Shown: one piece after another, positions 6,389-14,442 of the stretch
Numbering within the stretch: position 1 is the stretch's first letter
How the letters are laid out: every line of letters begins with the position of its first letter
Assembly: GCA_902489595.1 (NCBI GenBank)
Contig: CABUAS010000019.1
Coordinates: 1-24,056 of the forward strand
Direction: 5' to 3'
Origin: an uncultured Oscillospiraceae bacterium
GTDB taxonomy: Bacteria; Bacillota; Clostridia; Oscillospirales; Acutalibacteraceae
DNA: 24,056 nucleotides
The notes under the pieces: model-generated
Databases searched by the model: none
Told to the model about the DNA's origin: nothing
What the model saw: the letters and a program-made list of their open reading frames with translations, nothing else
Made by a program: the position numbers and the translations under genes

Positions 6389-7216
6389 TTACTTCTGAAG
6401 TGACTTCAAAAGTGCAATTTCTTTTGCATAGCCGTCAAGCTCATTCGGCGTTTCAAGGAACATCGGCAAATCTTTGAGATATTTGTTATTTACAATTTTT
6501 TCAAAGGTAGCCTCGCCGAGAAAACCTTCGCCGATTTTCTCGTGCCTGTCCTTATGCGCGCCGAGCGGATTTTTGCTGTCGTTCAGATGAAGTGCTTTAA
6601 GCCTGTCTATGCCGATAATTTTATCAAACTGCTCCAAAACACCGTCAAGATCATTAACAATATCATAACCGCCGTCGCTTACATGGCAGGTATCAAGACA
6701 AACACCGAGTTTATCCGAAAACTCTGTACCATCAATAATTGCTTTTAATTCCTCAAAGGTTTTGCCCATTTCAGAGCCCTTGCCTGCCATTGTTTCAAGC
6801 AGAACGGTAGTTGTCATCTCAGGAAAAAGAACAGTGTTGAGCGCTTTGCAGATGAGTTCAATTCCCTTTTCCTCGCCCTGACCTACGTGTGAGCCCGGGT
6901 GAAAATTATAAAGCATACCGGGTGTATATTCCATTCGCTTTAAATCGTCGGCAAAGGTATCGACTGCAAACTGAATCGTTTCGGGCTTTGCCGAACAGCA
7001 GTTAAGCGTATAAGGTGCGTGAGCAAGAATTTTGCCGAAATTATTTTCCCTGCTTAACTGAAGAAAAGTTTCAATATCCATTTCATCAATATCCTTAGCC
7101 TTGCCGCCCCTTGGATTTCTTGTAAAAAACTGAAAGGTATTTGCCCCGATTGACATTGCCTCTTTCAGCATATGCGTATAACCCTTTGAGGCACTTAAAT
7201 GAGCACCGATAACCAT
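6389..7216 (-). CDS. nfo: Endonuclease IV (deoxyribonuclease IV, AP endonuclease)
   Basis: Zinc enzyme of base-excision repair that cuts DNA 5' of abasic sites. At 275 aa it is full length for the Nfo family. All nine metal ligands of the E. coli enzyme have counterparts with near-identical spacing: H66, H106, E141, D175, H178, H210, D223, H225, E255. Signature segments include NFHPGSH, LETMAGKG, CLDTCHVSDGGYD and FLETPNE. It starts 2 nt after the stop of the HAD gene, with GGGAAGA inside that gene's end as ribosome site, so it is the last intact gene of the long minus-strand operon. Confidence 0.97.
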   Translation of the reverse strand: MVIGAHLSASKGYTHMLKEAMSIGANTFQFFTRNPRGGKAKDIDEMDIETFLQLSRENNFGKILAHAPYTLNCCSAKPETIQFAVDTFADDLKRMEYTPGMLYNFHPGSHVGQGEEKGIELICKALNTVLFPEMTTTVLLETMAGKGSEMGKTFEELKAIIDGTEFSDKLGVCLDTCHVSDGGYDIVNDLDGVLEQFDKIIGIDRLKALHLNDSKNPLGAHKDRHEKIGEGFLGEATFEKIVNNKYLKDLPMFLETPNELDGYAKEIALLKSLQK

Positions 7217-7218
7217 AA

Positions 7219-8076
7219 TTAAATCTTCCCTTTCAAAATATCTTCATCAGCCCTGCCGCTCATAATATAATTCAGTAAATCTGCAACACAGCCTTTGTTA
7301 CAGTGGCATGCCTCAAACTTACTGATTTTATGTATTGCCTTGGGCGCCTGACCCGCACAGGCAGGCAGACCGACCGTTTTAAGCATATCCCAGTCATTAT
7401 AATAATCACCGATTGCGGCAACGTGGCTTTTTTCAATATCAAGCGTTTTGGCAAGCTGCATAATACCGACGCCCTTGTGAGTATCTTTTGCAAGCATTTC
7501 CATACTCCACAGCGATGACGCCATAAAATTAACCTTATCGTTGATATCCGACCTGTCTATCATTCGGCGCAGAGACTCAATAGTTGCAGGAACGCCCCAG
7601 AAAATAACTTTCATCCAGCCGTCGGTCGGCACATCATCAATACTTGTAACCTCGTGATGATCTTTATCAAAATACATGGTTGCCTTGCCGAGCAGTCCGC
7701 TTTTCACTATATAAACATAATCGTCAAAATAAATACCAATATCAAGGCTTTTAAAAACCTTACTGTATTCGGCAATAACGGAGCGCACAAAATCCTGACC
7801 CTCTTTGCCGATTGTTGAGCGCCAGAGCATTTTATTCTGCGAAAAGTCATAAATTCCTGCACCGTTAAGCACAATCGCAGGCTGATTCGGAGTTATTCTG
7901 TCGTAATTTCGTTTAAGACTTGAGGTAAGTCTGCCCGAGGCGAGTGTAAAATTACCGCCAAGGTCGGTAAACTTTTTAATAGCATCATAATTAACTTTAG
8001 GCAGCTTTCTGAATTTATTATTCAGCGTGCCGTCAATATCCGAAACAACAAGCCAGTTTTCAAATGTATTTGGCAT
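7219..8076 (-). CDS. Cof-type HAD-superfamily phosphatase
   Basis: A 285-aa predicted sugar-phosphate/phosphomonoester hydrolase of the HAD IIB (Cof) subfamily. Motif I is SDIDGTL with nucleophile D13 and acid/base D15; motif II is LASGR; a Lys occurs in KGVGIMQLAK; motif IV is GDYYNDWDM, binding Mg2+. The substrate cannot be deduced. GGAGGA about 8 nt upstream selects the ATG at 8076; an ATG at 8112 would overlap rluD and lacks this site. It lies 16 nt after rluD and 2 nt before nfo. The C-terminal CHCNKGCVADL segment is typical of the cap-proximal end in this family. Confidence 0.9.
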   Translation of the reverse strand: MPNTFENWLVVSDIDGTLNNKFRKLPKVNYDAIKKFTDLGGNFTLASGRLTSSLKRNYDRITPNQPAIVLNGAGIYDFSQNKMLWRSTIGKEGQDFVRSVIAEYSKVFKSLDIGIYFDDYVYIVKSGLLGKATMYFDKDHHEVTSIDDVPTDGWMKVIFWGVPATIESLRRMIDRSDINDKVNFMASSLWSMEMLAKDTHKGVGIMQLAKTLDIEKSHVAAIGDYYNDWDMLKTVGLPACAGQAPKAIHKISKFEACHCNKGCVADLLNYIMSGRADEDILKGKI

Positions 8077-8092
8077 CAGGAGTTCCTCCTTT

Positions 8093-9019
8093 TCATTGAT
8101 ACAGTCTTTCAAGTTTATCTAAAAACGATGTAAAATAATCGGGAAGGTCACTTTCAAATTCAAGCCACAAGCCTGTTTTCGGGTGAATAAAGCCGATATG
8201 CTTTGCGTGCAGGCACTGACCGTTCAAGCCTTTCTGTACCTTTTTCGGTCCGTAAACCTCATCACCTGCAACAGGGTGACCCATATGTGCCATATGTACT
8301 CTTATCTGGTGCGTTCTGCCCGTTTCAAGCCTGCATCTGATGTGCGTAAACTGACCGTATCTTTTTATAACCTTATAATGCGTAACGGCGTCTTTTGAAT
8401 TCTTATAAACTACCGCCATTTTCTTTCTGTCTTTAGGATTTCTGCCGATCGGCAAATGAATTGTACCCTCGTCATCCTTAATATTTCCGTGCACCACGCA
8501 TTCATACTCACGGGAAAAGGAATGCTCCTTAATCTGACGGGCAAGTCCTGCGTGTGCAGTATCATTTTTGGCAACAATCAGCAGACCCGAGGTATCCTTA
8601 TCAATTCTGTGAACAATTCCGGGGCGCAGAACGCCGTTAATACCGCTGAGAGAATCTTTGCAGTGATAAAGCAGCGCATTTACAAGTGTACCCGAATAAT
8701 TGCCTGGAGCGGGGTGAACCACCATGCCTTTCGGCTTATTCACCACAAGCAGGTCATTATCCTCATAAACAATATCGAGCGGGATATTCTCAGCCTCAAC
8801 ATCAAGTGGCTTTGCCTGCGGAACGATAAGAACAATTTTATCATTTTCTTTGCATTTATAATTTTTTGAAACAACAGAGCCGTTTACGGTAACGCCCTGT
8901 TCTTCAATAATCTTTGCAGCTGCCGAACGGCTTAGATTTTCACTTTTTTCGCTGATAAATTTATCAATCCTGTCGCCTGCATTCTCGGCAAGTGCAGTAA
9001 AAATAACGGCGTCACTCAT
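8093..9019 (-). CDS. rluD: RluA/RluD-family 23S rRNA pseudouridine synthase
   Basis: Converts uridine to pseudouridine in large-subunit rRNA. An N-terminal S4-like RNA-binding domain (about residues 15-75) precedes the catalytic domain, which has the signature HRIDKDTSG with catalytic D140; LETGRTHQIRVHMAHMGHP follows. The length of 308 aa fits RluD and B. subtilis YlyB. The start at 9019 follows AAAGGAG; a longer reading from 9079 lies within lspA and is rejected. It overlaps the lspA end by 8 nt (ATGAGTGA), indicating translational coupling, as in the common Firmicutes lspA-rluD pair. The exact target uridine is not certain from sequence. Confidence 0.94.
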   Translation of the reverse strand: MSDAVIFTALAENAGDRIDKFISEKSENLSRSAAAKIIEEQGVTVNGSVVSKNYKCKENDKIVLIVPQAKPLDVEAENIPLDIVYEDNDLLVVNKPKGMVVHPAPGNYSGTLVNALLYHCKDSLSGINGVLRPGIVHRIDKDTSGLLIVAKNDTAHAGLARQIKEHSFSREYECVVHGNIKDDEGTIHLPIGRNPKDRKKMAVVYKNSKDAVTHYKVIKRYGQFTHIRCRLETGRTHQIRVHMAHMGHPVAGDEVYGPKKVQKGLNGQCLHAKHIGFIHPKTGLWLEFESDLPDYFTSFLDKLERLYQ

Positions 9020-9491
9020 CTTTTTTCTCCTTTTTGAAGAAATCCGAGAAAAGATAAGCAAAAAGCGAAACTGCGCCAAGCGTTACGGCACAATCGGCAA
9101 TATTAAAAACTGCAAAATTCACAAAAACAGGCTCTATAAAATCAACAACGTAACCGTAAATCGCACGGTCAATAAGATTGCCTATGCCGCCCGAAACAAC
9201 AACGCCTATGCTCCAGTAAAGCCAGAGAGATTTGCATTTATTGCTGAAAAGATACCACAGCGCACCTATGCACACAGCAAGAGTGAGCACAACAAAGACC
9301 CATCGTGCACCGCTGAAAAGCGAAAACGCCATACCCTCATTGAGCGCATAGCGAAACTGAACAATACCTCTTATAAAAGGCACTGTGCTTCCGTCGGAAA
9401 GATATTCTGTTGCAAGAAATTTAGTTAACTGGTCAAAGGCGACGATTAAAGCAATCATTACCGAGCACCATATGTGCTTTTTTTTATGCAA
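9012..9491 (-). CDS. lspA: Lipoprotein signal peptidase (signal peptidase II)
   Basis: Integral membrane aspartic protease that removes signal peptides from diacylglyceryl-modified prolipoproteins. With a TTG start it is 159 aa, the normal family size, with four predicted membrane segments. Conserved motifs: DQLTK (20-24), NEGMAFSL (51-58), GGIGNLIDR with D108, VVDF with D117, and FNIAD with D133; the catalytic Asp pair is among these. I chose TTG at 9491 because GGAGGG lies 5 nt upstream; the longer GTG reading from 9533 would start inside a palindromic repeat. The stop overlaps the rluD start. Confidence 0.93.
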   Translation of the reverse strand: MHKKKHIWCSVMIALIVAFDQLTKFLATEYLSDGSTVPFIRGIVQFRYALNEGMAFSLFSGARWVFVVLTLAVCIGALWYLFSNKCKSLWLYWSIGVVVSGGIGNLIDRAIYGYVVDFIEPVFVNFAVFNIADCAVTLGAVSLFAYLFSDFFKKEKKDE

Positions 9492-9518
9492 AGTATCCCT
9501 CCGTTCGGTGTATTTTAA

Positions 9519-9551
9519 TTTACGGGAGGGCACGGAGACCCTCCCCTACAA
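9519..9551. repeat. Palindromic repeat, GGGAGGG class (copy 1)
   Basis: A 7-bp stem (GGGAGGG at 9524-9530, CCCTCCC at 9539-9545) has an 8-nt loop. A 33-bp stretch is identical to 12547-12579 on the other side of ileS. On the minus strand it reads TGTAGGGG, stem-loop, CCCGTA. Confidence 0.9.
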
Positions 9552-9560
9552 GATTTATTT

Positions 9561-9589
9561 ATACGGGCGGATGATATCCGCCCCTACGA
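9561..9589. repeat. Palindromic repeat, GGGCGGAT class
   Basis: An 8-bp stem (9565-9572 with 9576-9583) has a 3-nt loop. On the minus strand it is flanked by CGTAGGGG on the left and CCCGTAT on the right, the same ends as its neighbours. Related to the copy at 46-64. Confidence 0.85.
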
Positions 9590-9605
9590 TAGCGTTATTG
9601 CAAAT

Positions 9606-9634
9606 CCGTAGGGGCAATTCACGAATTGCCCGTG
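9606..9634. repeat. Palindromic repeat, GGGCAATTC class
   Basis: A 9-bp perfect stem (GGGCAATTC at 9612-9620, GAATTGCCC at 9623-9631) has a 2-nt loop, with CGTAGGGG left and CCCGTG right. A decayed copy is at 12635-12653. Confidence 0.85.
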
Positions 9635-9660
9635 TAGGGTGCGATGACCACATCGCACCG
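9634..9660. repeat. Palindromic repeat, GGTGCGATG class
   Basis: A 9-bp perfect stem (9638-9646 with 9651-9659) has a 4-nt loop. It directly abuts the preceding unit, with GTAGGG at its left end. No T-run follows. Confidence 0.85.
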
Positions 9661-9668
9661 CATATCAA

Positions 9669-9711
9669 ATCCTACCACCGCAAGCGGTCCTCCTCCCTTT
9701 CACAAGGGAGG
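9669..9711. repeat. Double hairpin repeat, CCTCCCTT class
   Basis: Two hairpins in tandem: ACCGC/GCGGT (9677-9681, 9684-9688) and CCTCCCTT/AAGGGAGG (9692-9699, 9704-9711). I recall similar AGCCTCCCTTG...AAGGGAGG elements being abundant between genes in gut Clostridia. It ends 12 bp from the ileS stop and lacks a T-run. Confidence 0.8.
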
Positions 9712-9723
9712 CTATCTTAGTAT

Positions 9724-12519
9724 TTACTCACCCATCTGTGCAAGAACATCGGCGCAGTGCTTGCAAAGAGTCGGGTGATTAGCGTCGGAACCGACTGTTG
9801 TGGAGAATTTCCAGCAGCGTTCGCATTTTTCACCGTCAGCAGCCGAAACAGAAACAGTAAGCCCCTCAACATCACCTGCAAAAGCCTGCTTTTCTGCAGT
9901 AACATCAACAGCAGAGGTAATAAAGATTTCAGGAAGTTCAGCCTTAACTGATTTGAGGAATTCAAGCAGCTCACCCTCTGCTCCGAGAGTAACCTTAGCC
10001 TCAAGTGACTTACCGATTTTCTTTTCATTTCTTGCAAGTTCAAGTGCCTTCTGAACATCAACACGAATCTGATGAACCTTTTCCCACTTATTCATAAATG
10101 CTTCATCTGTTTCAATGAAATCAGCATTCGGAATTTCATTAAAGAGCGGTGACTCGGCATTTCTTGACTTATCGTGCGGCATAAACTTCCAGATTTCATC
10201 TGCAGTAAATGCAAGAATAGGAGTTAAAAGAAGTGTAAGCGCATCAAGAATTTTATAAAGAACGGTCTGTGCGGCACGTCTTGTAGCAGAAGTCGGTACA
10301 GATGTATAAAGTCTGTCTTTAAGAACATCAAAATAAAAATTACTCATATCAACAACACAGAAATTATGAATTGCGTGTGATGCAGTATGATATTCATAAA
10401 CCTCAAAGCCGCCGCGTGCAGTTGTGATAAGTTCATCAAGTTTCATCAATGCATACTTATCAAGCTCTTCAAGCTTATCATTTTCTACCATATCGGTATC
10501 GGGATTGAAATCATAAAGATTGCCGAGACAGAAACGTGCAGTATTTCTGATTTTTCTGTAGTTATCAGAAAGCTGTTTCAGAATTTCGGGGCTGATACGG
10601 ATATCTGCGTGATAATCGGCTGATGCAACCCACAGACGAAGAATATCTGCACCGTATTTATCAATAATATCATTCGGGTCAATTCCGTTGCCGAGTGATT
10701 TGGACATCTTTTTGCCCTCGCCGTCAACAGTCCAGCCGTGGGTGATAATCTCCTTAAACGGAGCCTCGTCGCCGCCTGCAACAGCAGTAAGAAGTGATGA
10801 CTGGAACCAGCCTCTGTACTGGTCAGCACCCTCAAGATAAACATCGGCAGGGTATTTAAGATAGCCTCTCTTTTTGCTTACTGCGGTATGAGTTGAGCCG
10901 GAGTCAAACCAAACGTCCATAATATCGGTTTCTTTTTCAAAGCCGTTTGAAGAACCGCAGTGAGGGCATTTATAACCATTGGGAAGGAAATATTCAGCCT
11001 CGTGAGCGTACCATGCATCTGAACCCTCTTCGCCGAAAATCTTTGAAACGTTCATCATAACATCGTTGTCGATGATTTCCCTGCCGCAGTCCTTGCAGTA
11101 CATAACAGGAATCGGAACGCCCCATTTTCTCTGACGTGAAATACACCAGTCTGCACGTTCTCTTATCATTGACTGAAGTCTGTCTTTGCCCCATTCAGGG
11201 AACCACTTAACATTTTCGGAAGCCTTTATTGCGTCATCCTTGAAATCATCAACAGAGCAGAACCACTGTGAGGTTGCACGGAAAATAACAGGCTTATGGC
11301 ATCTCCAGCAATGCGGATACTGGTGAATAATTTTCTGAAGTGCGAAAAGATTGCCTGTTTTTTCAAGATGCTCGGCAATCGGCTTGTTGGCTTCCTCGGT
11401 TGAAAGGCCTGCGAACTGACCTGCCTCCTCGGTTAAATGACCTGTTGCATCAACAGGAACGATAATCGGAATTTCAGGATAATTTTTGCAGACAACAAAG
11501 TCCTCAACACCGTGGCCGGGAGCTGTATGAACGCAGCCTGTACCGCTTTCAAGCGTTACGTGGTCACCGACAATAACAAGTGAAGTTCTGTCAATAAACG
11601 GGTGCTGACATTTCATATATTCAAGTTCAGAGCCTTTGATGATACCGAGTGTTTCGTAATCTGTTACGCCCTTTGCCTCCATAGCGGAAGCGGCAAGGTC
11701 GGTTGCAAGAACATAATATTCATCACCGCTTTTAACAAGTGAATACTCGAAACTCGGACCTACACAAATTGCAACGTTTGCAGGAAGAGTCCATGTAGTT
11801 GTAGTCCAGATAACGAAATAGGTCTTAGACAAATCTGCACCCATTGCAGTCAATTTGCCGAGATCGTCAGTAACATTGAATTTAACATAAATAGAATGGC
11901 ACGGATCTTCGGCATACTCAATTTCAGCCTCTGCAAGTGCGGTATTGCAGTCTGCGCACCAATAAACAGGCTTTAAGCCCTTGTAGATATATCCTTTGGA
12001 AGCCATCTGAGCAAAAACTTTAATCTGCTCTTCTTCAAAATCCTTTGTAAGCGTAATATAAGGATTATCCCATTCGCCTATAACGCCAAGTCTTTTGAAG
12101 CCCTCACGCTGCAAATCCACAAAACCGAGAGCAGTGTCACGGCAGATTTTACGCAGTTCAAGGTCTGAAATATTGCTGTCGGCAGTGATATGAGCCGTTT
12201 TTCTTGCTTTAAGTTCTGTCGGCAGACCGTGGGTATCCCAGCCGGGAACATAAGGCGATTTAAAGCCTGTCATATTTTTGTATCTTACAATAAAATCCTT
12301 AAGTGTTTTATTAAGCGCATGACCAATATGGATTGCACCGTTTGCATAAGGAGGGCCGTCGTGAAGCACAAACAGCGGCTTCCCCTCATTAATTTCCATT
12401 AATTTTTCATACTGCTTGTTTTCGTACCATGATTTAAGAAATTCAGGCTCTCTCTGCGGCAGTCCTGCCCTCATAGGAAAGTCTGTTTTCATCATATTTA
12501 AAGTATCTTTATAGTCCAT
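9724..12519 (-). CDS. ileS: Isoleucyl-tRNA synthetase
   Basis: Class Ia synthetase that charges tRNA-Ile and edits misactivated valine. At 931 aa it is full length. The HIGH motif is at residues 64-67 (HIGH, within PPYANGAIHIGHALNK) and KMSKS at 604-608. The large insert carries the editing domain, including WTTTTWTLPAN and GTGCVHTAPGHG segments. The C-terminus holds a zinc site with C899, C902, C919 and C922, as in the bacterial (B. subtilis-like) type rather than the eukaryote-like, mupirocin-resistant type. Position between divIVA and lspA is standard for Firmicutes. No T-box leader precedes it: the 157-nt upstream gap lacks the conserved T-box sequence, so it probably depends on operon transcription. 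Confidence 0.98.
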   Translation of the reverse strand: MDYKDTLNMMKTDFPMRAGLPQREPEFLKSWYENKQYEKLMEINEGKPLFVLHDGPPYANGAIHIGHALNKTLKDFIVRYKNMTGFKSPYVPGWDTHGLPTELKARKTAHITADSNISDLELRKICRDTALGFVDLQREGFKRLGVIGEWDNPYITLTKDFEEEQIKVFAQMASKGYIYKGLKPVYWCADCNTALAEAEIEYAEDPCHSIYVKFNVTDDLGKLTAMGADLSKTYFVIWTTTTWTLPANVAICVGPSFEYSLVKSGDEYYVLATDLAASAMEAKGVTDYETLGIIKGSELEYMKCQHPFIDRTSLVIVGDHVTLESGTGCVHTAPGHGVEDFVVCKNYPEIPIIVPVDATGHLTEEAGQFAGLSTEEANKPIAEHLEKTGNLFALQKIIHQYPHCWRCHKPVIFRATSQWFCSVDDFKDDAIKASENVKWFPEWGKDRLQSMIRERADWCISRQRKWGVPIPVMYCKDCGREIIDNDVMMNVSKIFGEEGSDAWYAHEAEYFLPNGYKCPHCGSSNGFEKETDIMDVWFDSGSTHTAVSKKRGYLKYPADVYLEGADQYRGWFQSSLLTAVAGGDEAPFKEIITHGWTVDGEGKKMSKSLGNGIDPNDIIDKYGADILRLWVASADYHADIRISPEILKQLSDNYRKIRNTARFCLGNLYDFNPDTDMVENDKLEELDKYALMKLDELITTARGGFEVYEYHTASHAIHNFCVVDMSNFYFDVLKDRLYTSVPTSATRRAAQTVLYKILDALTLLLTPILAFTADEIWKFMPHDKSRNAESPLFNEIPNADFIETDEAFMNKWEKVHQIRVDVQKALELARNEKKIGKSLEAKVTLGAEGELLEFLKSVKAELPEIFITSAVDVTAEKQAFAGDVEGLTVSVSAADGEKCERCWKFSTTVGSDANHPTLCKHCADVLAQMGE

Positions 12520-12546
12520 TTCTATCCTACCTTTTGTTTGTTAGAT

Positions 12547-12579
12547 TTTACGGGAGGGCACGGAGACCCTCCCCTACAA
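12547..12579. repeat. Palindromic repeat, GGGAGGG class (copy 2)
   Basis: 33 bp identical to 9519-9551, including the 8-nt loop; the stem is at 12552-12558 and 12567-12573. Sequence outside these 33 bp differs, which sets the element borders. Confidence 0.9.
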
Positions 12580-12585
12580 AGTTTT

Positions 12586-12617
12586 GATTATACGGGGAAT
12601 AACCTCGTACCGTAATC
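12586..12617. repeat. Imperfect palindromic repeat
   Basis: An imperfect inverted repeat: GATTA pairs with TAATC and TACG..GG with CC..CGTA around AATAA. It probably is a decayed member of the same repeat family. The rest of the ileS-divIVA gap holds no gene or terminator. Confidence 0.5.
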
Positions 12618-12634
12618 AATATAACCAATAATCA

Positions 12635-12653
12635 GCAATTCACAAATTGCCCG
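12635..12653. repeat. Decayed GGGCAATTC-class repeat
   Basis: Matches 9614-9632 at 18 of 19 positions (GCAATTCAC, then AAATTGCCCG) but has lost the GTAGGGG left end, so the stem is incomplete. Confidence 0.6.
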
Positions 12654-12676
12654 TTTAAAAATATATATTTATTAAA

Positions 12677-13897
12677 TTATTTTTTCTTTTTACGGAAGAA
12701 ACCGCGGAATTTTAAATCATCGTCATCATCGTCTTCATCTTCGGGAGGAATAAGGCTGATTTTTTCTTTCGTTCTGCCCTCGTGCTTAACATTGAAGAAA
12801 GACTCAAACGGCTGTTCTTCTACTTCTTCAAGTTCTGCATTTTCACTGATTTCAGTAATTTTTGCATCGGGTGTAATCGGCGTGATTTCATCTTTCGTAA
12901 AAGCGTCAAGCGCTGTTTTTACATCACTTTCAGACGGTTCTTCGTCGATTTCTTCAACTTCTTCAATTTCCTCTACCTCGTCGGGAATATTGATTTCCTG
13001 CACCTCGCCGGCTGTTTCAAGAACATCTGCACCTGAAGAAATATCCTCAAATTCGGTAATCGGTTCTTCTTCAATTTCAAACTGCGCGTCGTCTTCTTCC
13101 TGCTCGTCAGCGGTTTTGGATTCTTCATCCTCAACTTCAGGCTCGCTTACGGTGATTTCTTCATTCATTTCATTTACTGTTGCGTAAATATTTTCGAGTT
13201 CGCCCTCAACACTTTTCAGTTTTTCTTCGGCAATTTCAACATCAGCGTCAACAGGGGCGTTCATCATCTCCTGCAATTTATCAAGCTGTGCCTGGTAAAG
13301 CGCAACAAGGCTGTTTTTAAATGCAACAGACTCCTCTTTAAGCTTTGACACAAGATTCTCGTGATATTCCTTTTCCTGCCTTGCCTTGTCAACAAGCTCT
13401 TCTGAAATATTTTTTGCCTGTGAAAGCAAATCACCTGCAACCGCCTTGGCATTATTAACTACCTCGTCTGCCTTTTTCTGTGCATCTTCAACAAGAGCGT
13501 CTGCCTCTGCCTTTTTTTCTTTGGTAAGTTCGGAAACATAATCTCTTGCCTCTGAAACAAGGCTTTCTGCCTTTTCTTTTGCATCAAGAACGGTCTGCTG
13601 AGCTTTGTTGGCACTTTCTGCAAGAACAGCCTCTGCCTTTTCTTTTGTGCCCTTTGTCAGCTGATCTGCCGCTTTCTGCGCAGTAATCAGAGTTGATTTG
13701 ATTGAATCTTCTTCTTCCCTGTATTCTTCAATCTTTGAAGCAAGGATTTCCATTTTTCTGTAAAGTTCCTTGTTTTCTGCATAAATTGCAGAATAAGACT
13801 CTGCAATTTCATCAAGAAAAGCGTTTGTTTCATCAACATTATAGCCGTGTGATGCCGTTGAAAGGATTTTATCCTTAATATCATTTGGTGTAATCAT
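12677..13897 (-). CDS. divIVA: DivIVA-family cell division/polarity protein with long acidic tail
   Basis: Coiled-coil scaffold that binds curved membrane at poles and septa. The N-terminus (MITPNDIKDKIL, then GYNVDETNAFLDEI) is the DivIVA membrane-binding domain. Residues about 40-215 are continuous Ala/Lys/Glu-rich coiled coil. Residues about 220-390 are a highly acidic, low-complexity tail, ending in a DDDDDD run followed by a basic FRGFFRKKKK end. At 406 aa it is more than twice the B. subtilis protein (164 aa); the extra length is mostly the acidic tail. GAGGAG precedes the ATG. It follows sepF after 35 nt, the usual neighbourhood, though the ylmG and ylmH genes often found between them are absent. 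Confidence 0.93.
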   Translation of the reverse strand: MITPNDIKDKILSTASHGYNVDETNAFLDEIAESYSAIYAENKELYRKMEILASKIEEYREEEDSIKSTLITAQKAADQLTKGTKEKAEAVLAESANKAQQTVLDAKEKAESLVSEARDYVSELTKEKKAEADALVEDAQKKADEVVNNAKAVAGDLLSQAKNISEELVDKARQEKEYHENLVSKLKEESVAFKNSLVALYQAQLDKLQEMMNAPVDADVEIAEEKLKSVEGELENIYATVNEMNEEITVSEPEVEDEESKTADEQEEDDAQFEIEEEPITEFEDISSGADVLETAGEVQEINIPDEVEEIEEVEEIDEEPSESDVKTALDAFTKDEITPITPDAKITEISENAELEEVEEQPFESFFNVKHEGRTKEKISLIPPEDEDDDDDDLKFRGFFRKKKK

Positions 13898-13932
13898 ATT
13901 CTTCTCCTCTTTAACTAATGTTTAACTTAAAA

Positions 13933-14430
13933 TTACATAAACATTCCGTTATTTTCAAGTTCATCAATCAAATCACCCATAACATCAACATTATACGGAG
14001 TGATTATATAAGTGCTGTTGGCAACTCTTTTTATCTGGCCGTTGTTTGCATAGGCAACGCCGCTTAAAAAGTCAAGCAGGCGCCTTGCAACATCACGGTT
14101 TGTTGATTCAAGATTAAGCACAACCGTTCTTTTTTCATTAAGGTTATCACCGATTGCGGCAGCCTCTTCAAACTTTTCAGGCTTAACGAGAACCACCTGA
14201 AGCTGAGCGGTTGTGTGAATATTTACAACCTTATCGGATTCGGCACGTGAGCGATGAAAACGCTCCTGCTTTTCCTCTCTCGGCACTTTTATACTTTTTG
14301 CCTGCCTTTCACGCCTCGGCGGCGACGGCATACTGTAAGACGGTGAAGTATCCTTATCGTCATAAAAATCATCAAAATCGTCATCGTCGTTTTCACGAAC
14401 GATTTCCGTAAACTTATCAAAAAGACCCAT
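13933..14430 (-). CDS. sepF: Cell division protein SepF
   Basis: Cytoplasmic FtsZ-binding protein that tethers FtsZ to the membrane and shapes the septum. The N-terminus MGLFDKFTEIV can form the membrane-binding amphipathic helix. A flexible Asp-rich then Arg-rich linker (about 14-70) follows. The compact SepF domain (about 75-165) contains VVLVKPEKFEEA, NLNEKRTVVLNLE and DFLSGVAYANNG. The length of 165 aa is typical. The ATG at 14430 is chosen because AGGAGG lies 8 nt upstream; the ATG two codons earlier is only 2 nt from it. It lies 12 nt after yggS, as in many Gram-positive division clusters. Confidence 0.96.
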   Translation of the reverse strand: MGLFDKFTEIVRENDDDDFDDFYDDKDTSPSYSMPSPPRRERQAKSIKVPREEKQERFHRSRAESDKVVNIHTTAQLQVVLVKPEKFEEAAAIGDNLNEKRTVVLNLESTNRDVARRLLDFLSGVAYANNGQIKRVANSTYIITPYNVDVMGDLIDELENNGMFM

Positions 14431-14442
14431 TATCATATCCTC

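Noticed and set aside
8020..9079. Long N-terminal extensions for the HAD gene (to 8112) and rluD (to 9079)
   Set aside because: Both would overlap the upstream genes, and internal ATGs at 8076 and 9019 have better Shine-Dalgarno sites and match family starts.
9519..9711. A CRISPR array
   Set aside because: The repeats are short palindromes with differing stems, irregular spacing and no spacers of uniform length, and no cas genes are nearby.
12520..12676. A T-box riboswitch ahead of ileS
   Set aside because: The gap is only 157 nt, is occupied by palindromic repeats, and contains no conserved T-box sequence (AGGGTGGNACCGCG) on the minus strand and no terminator/antiterminator pair.
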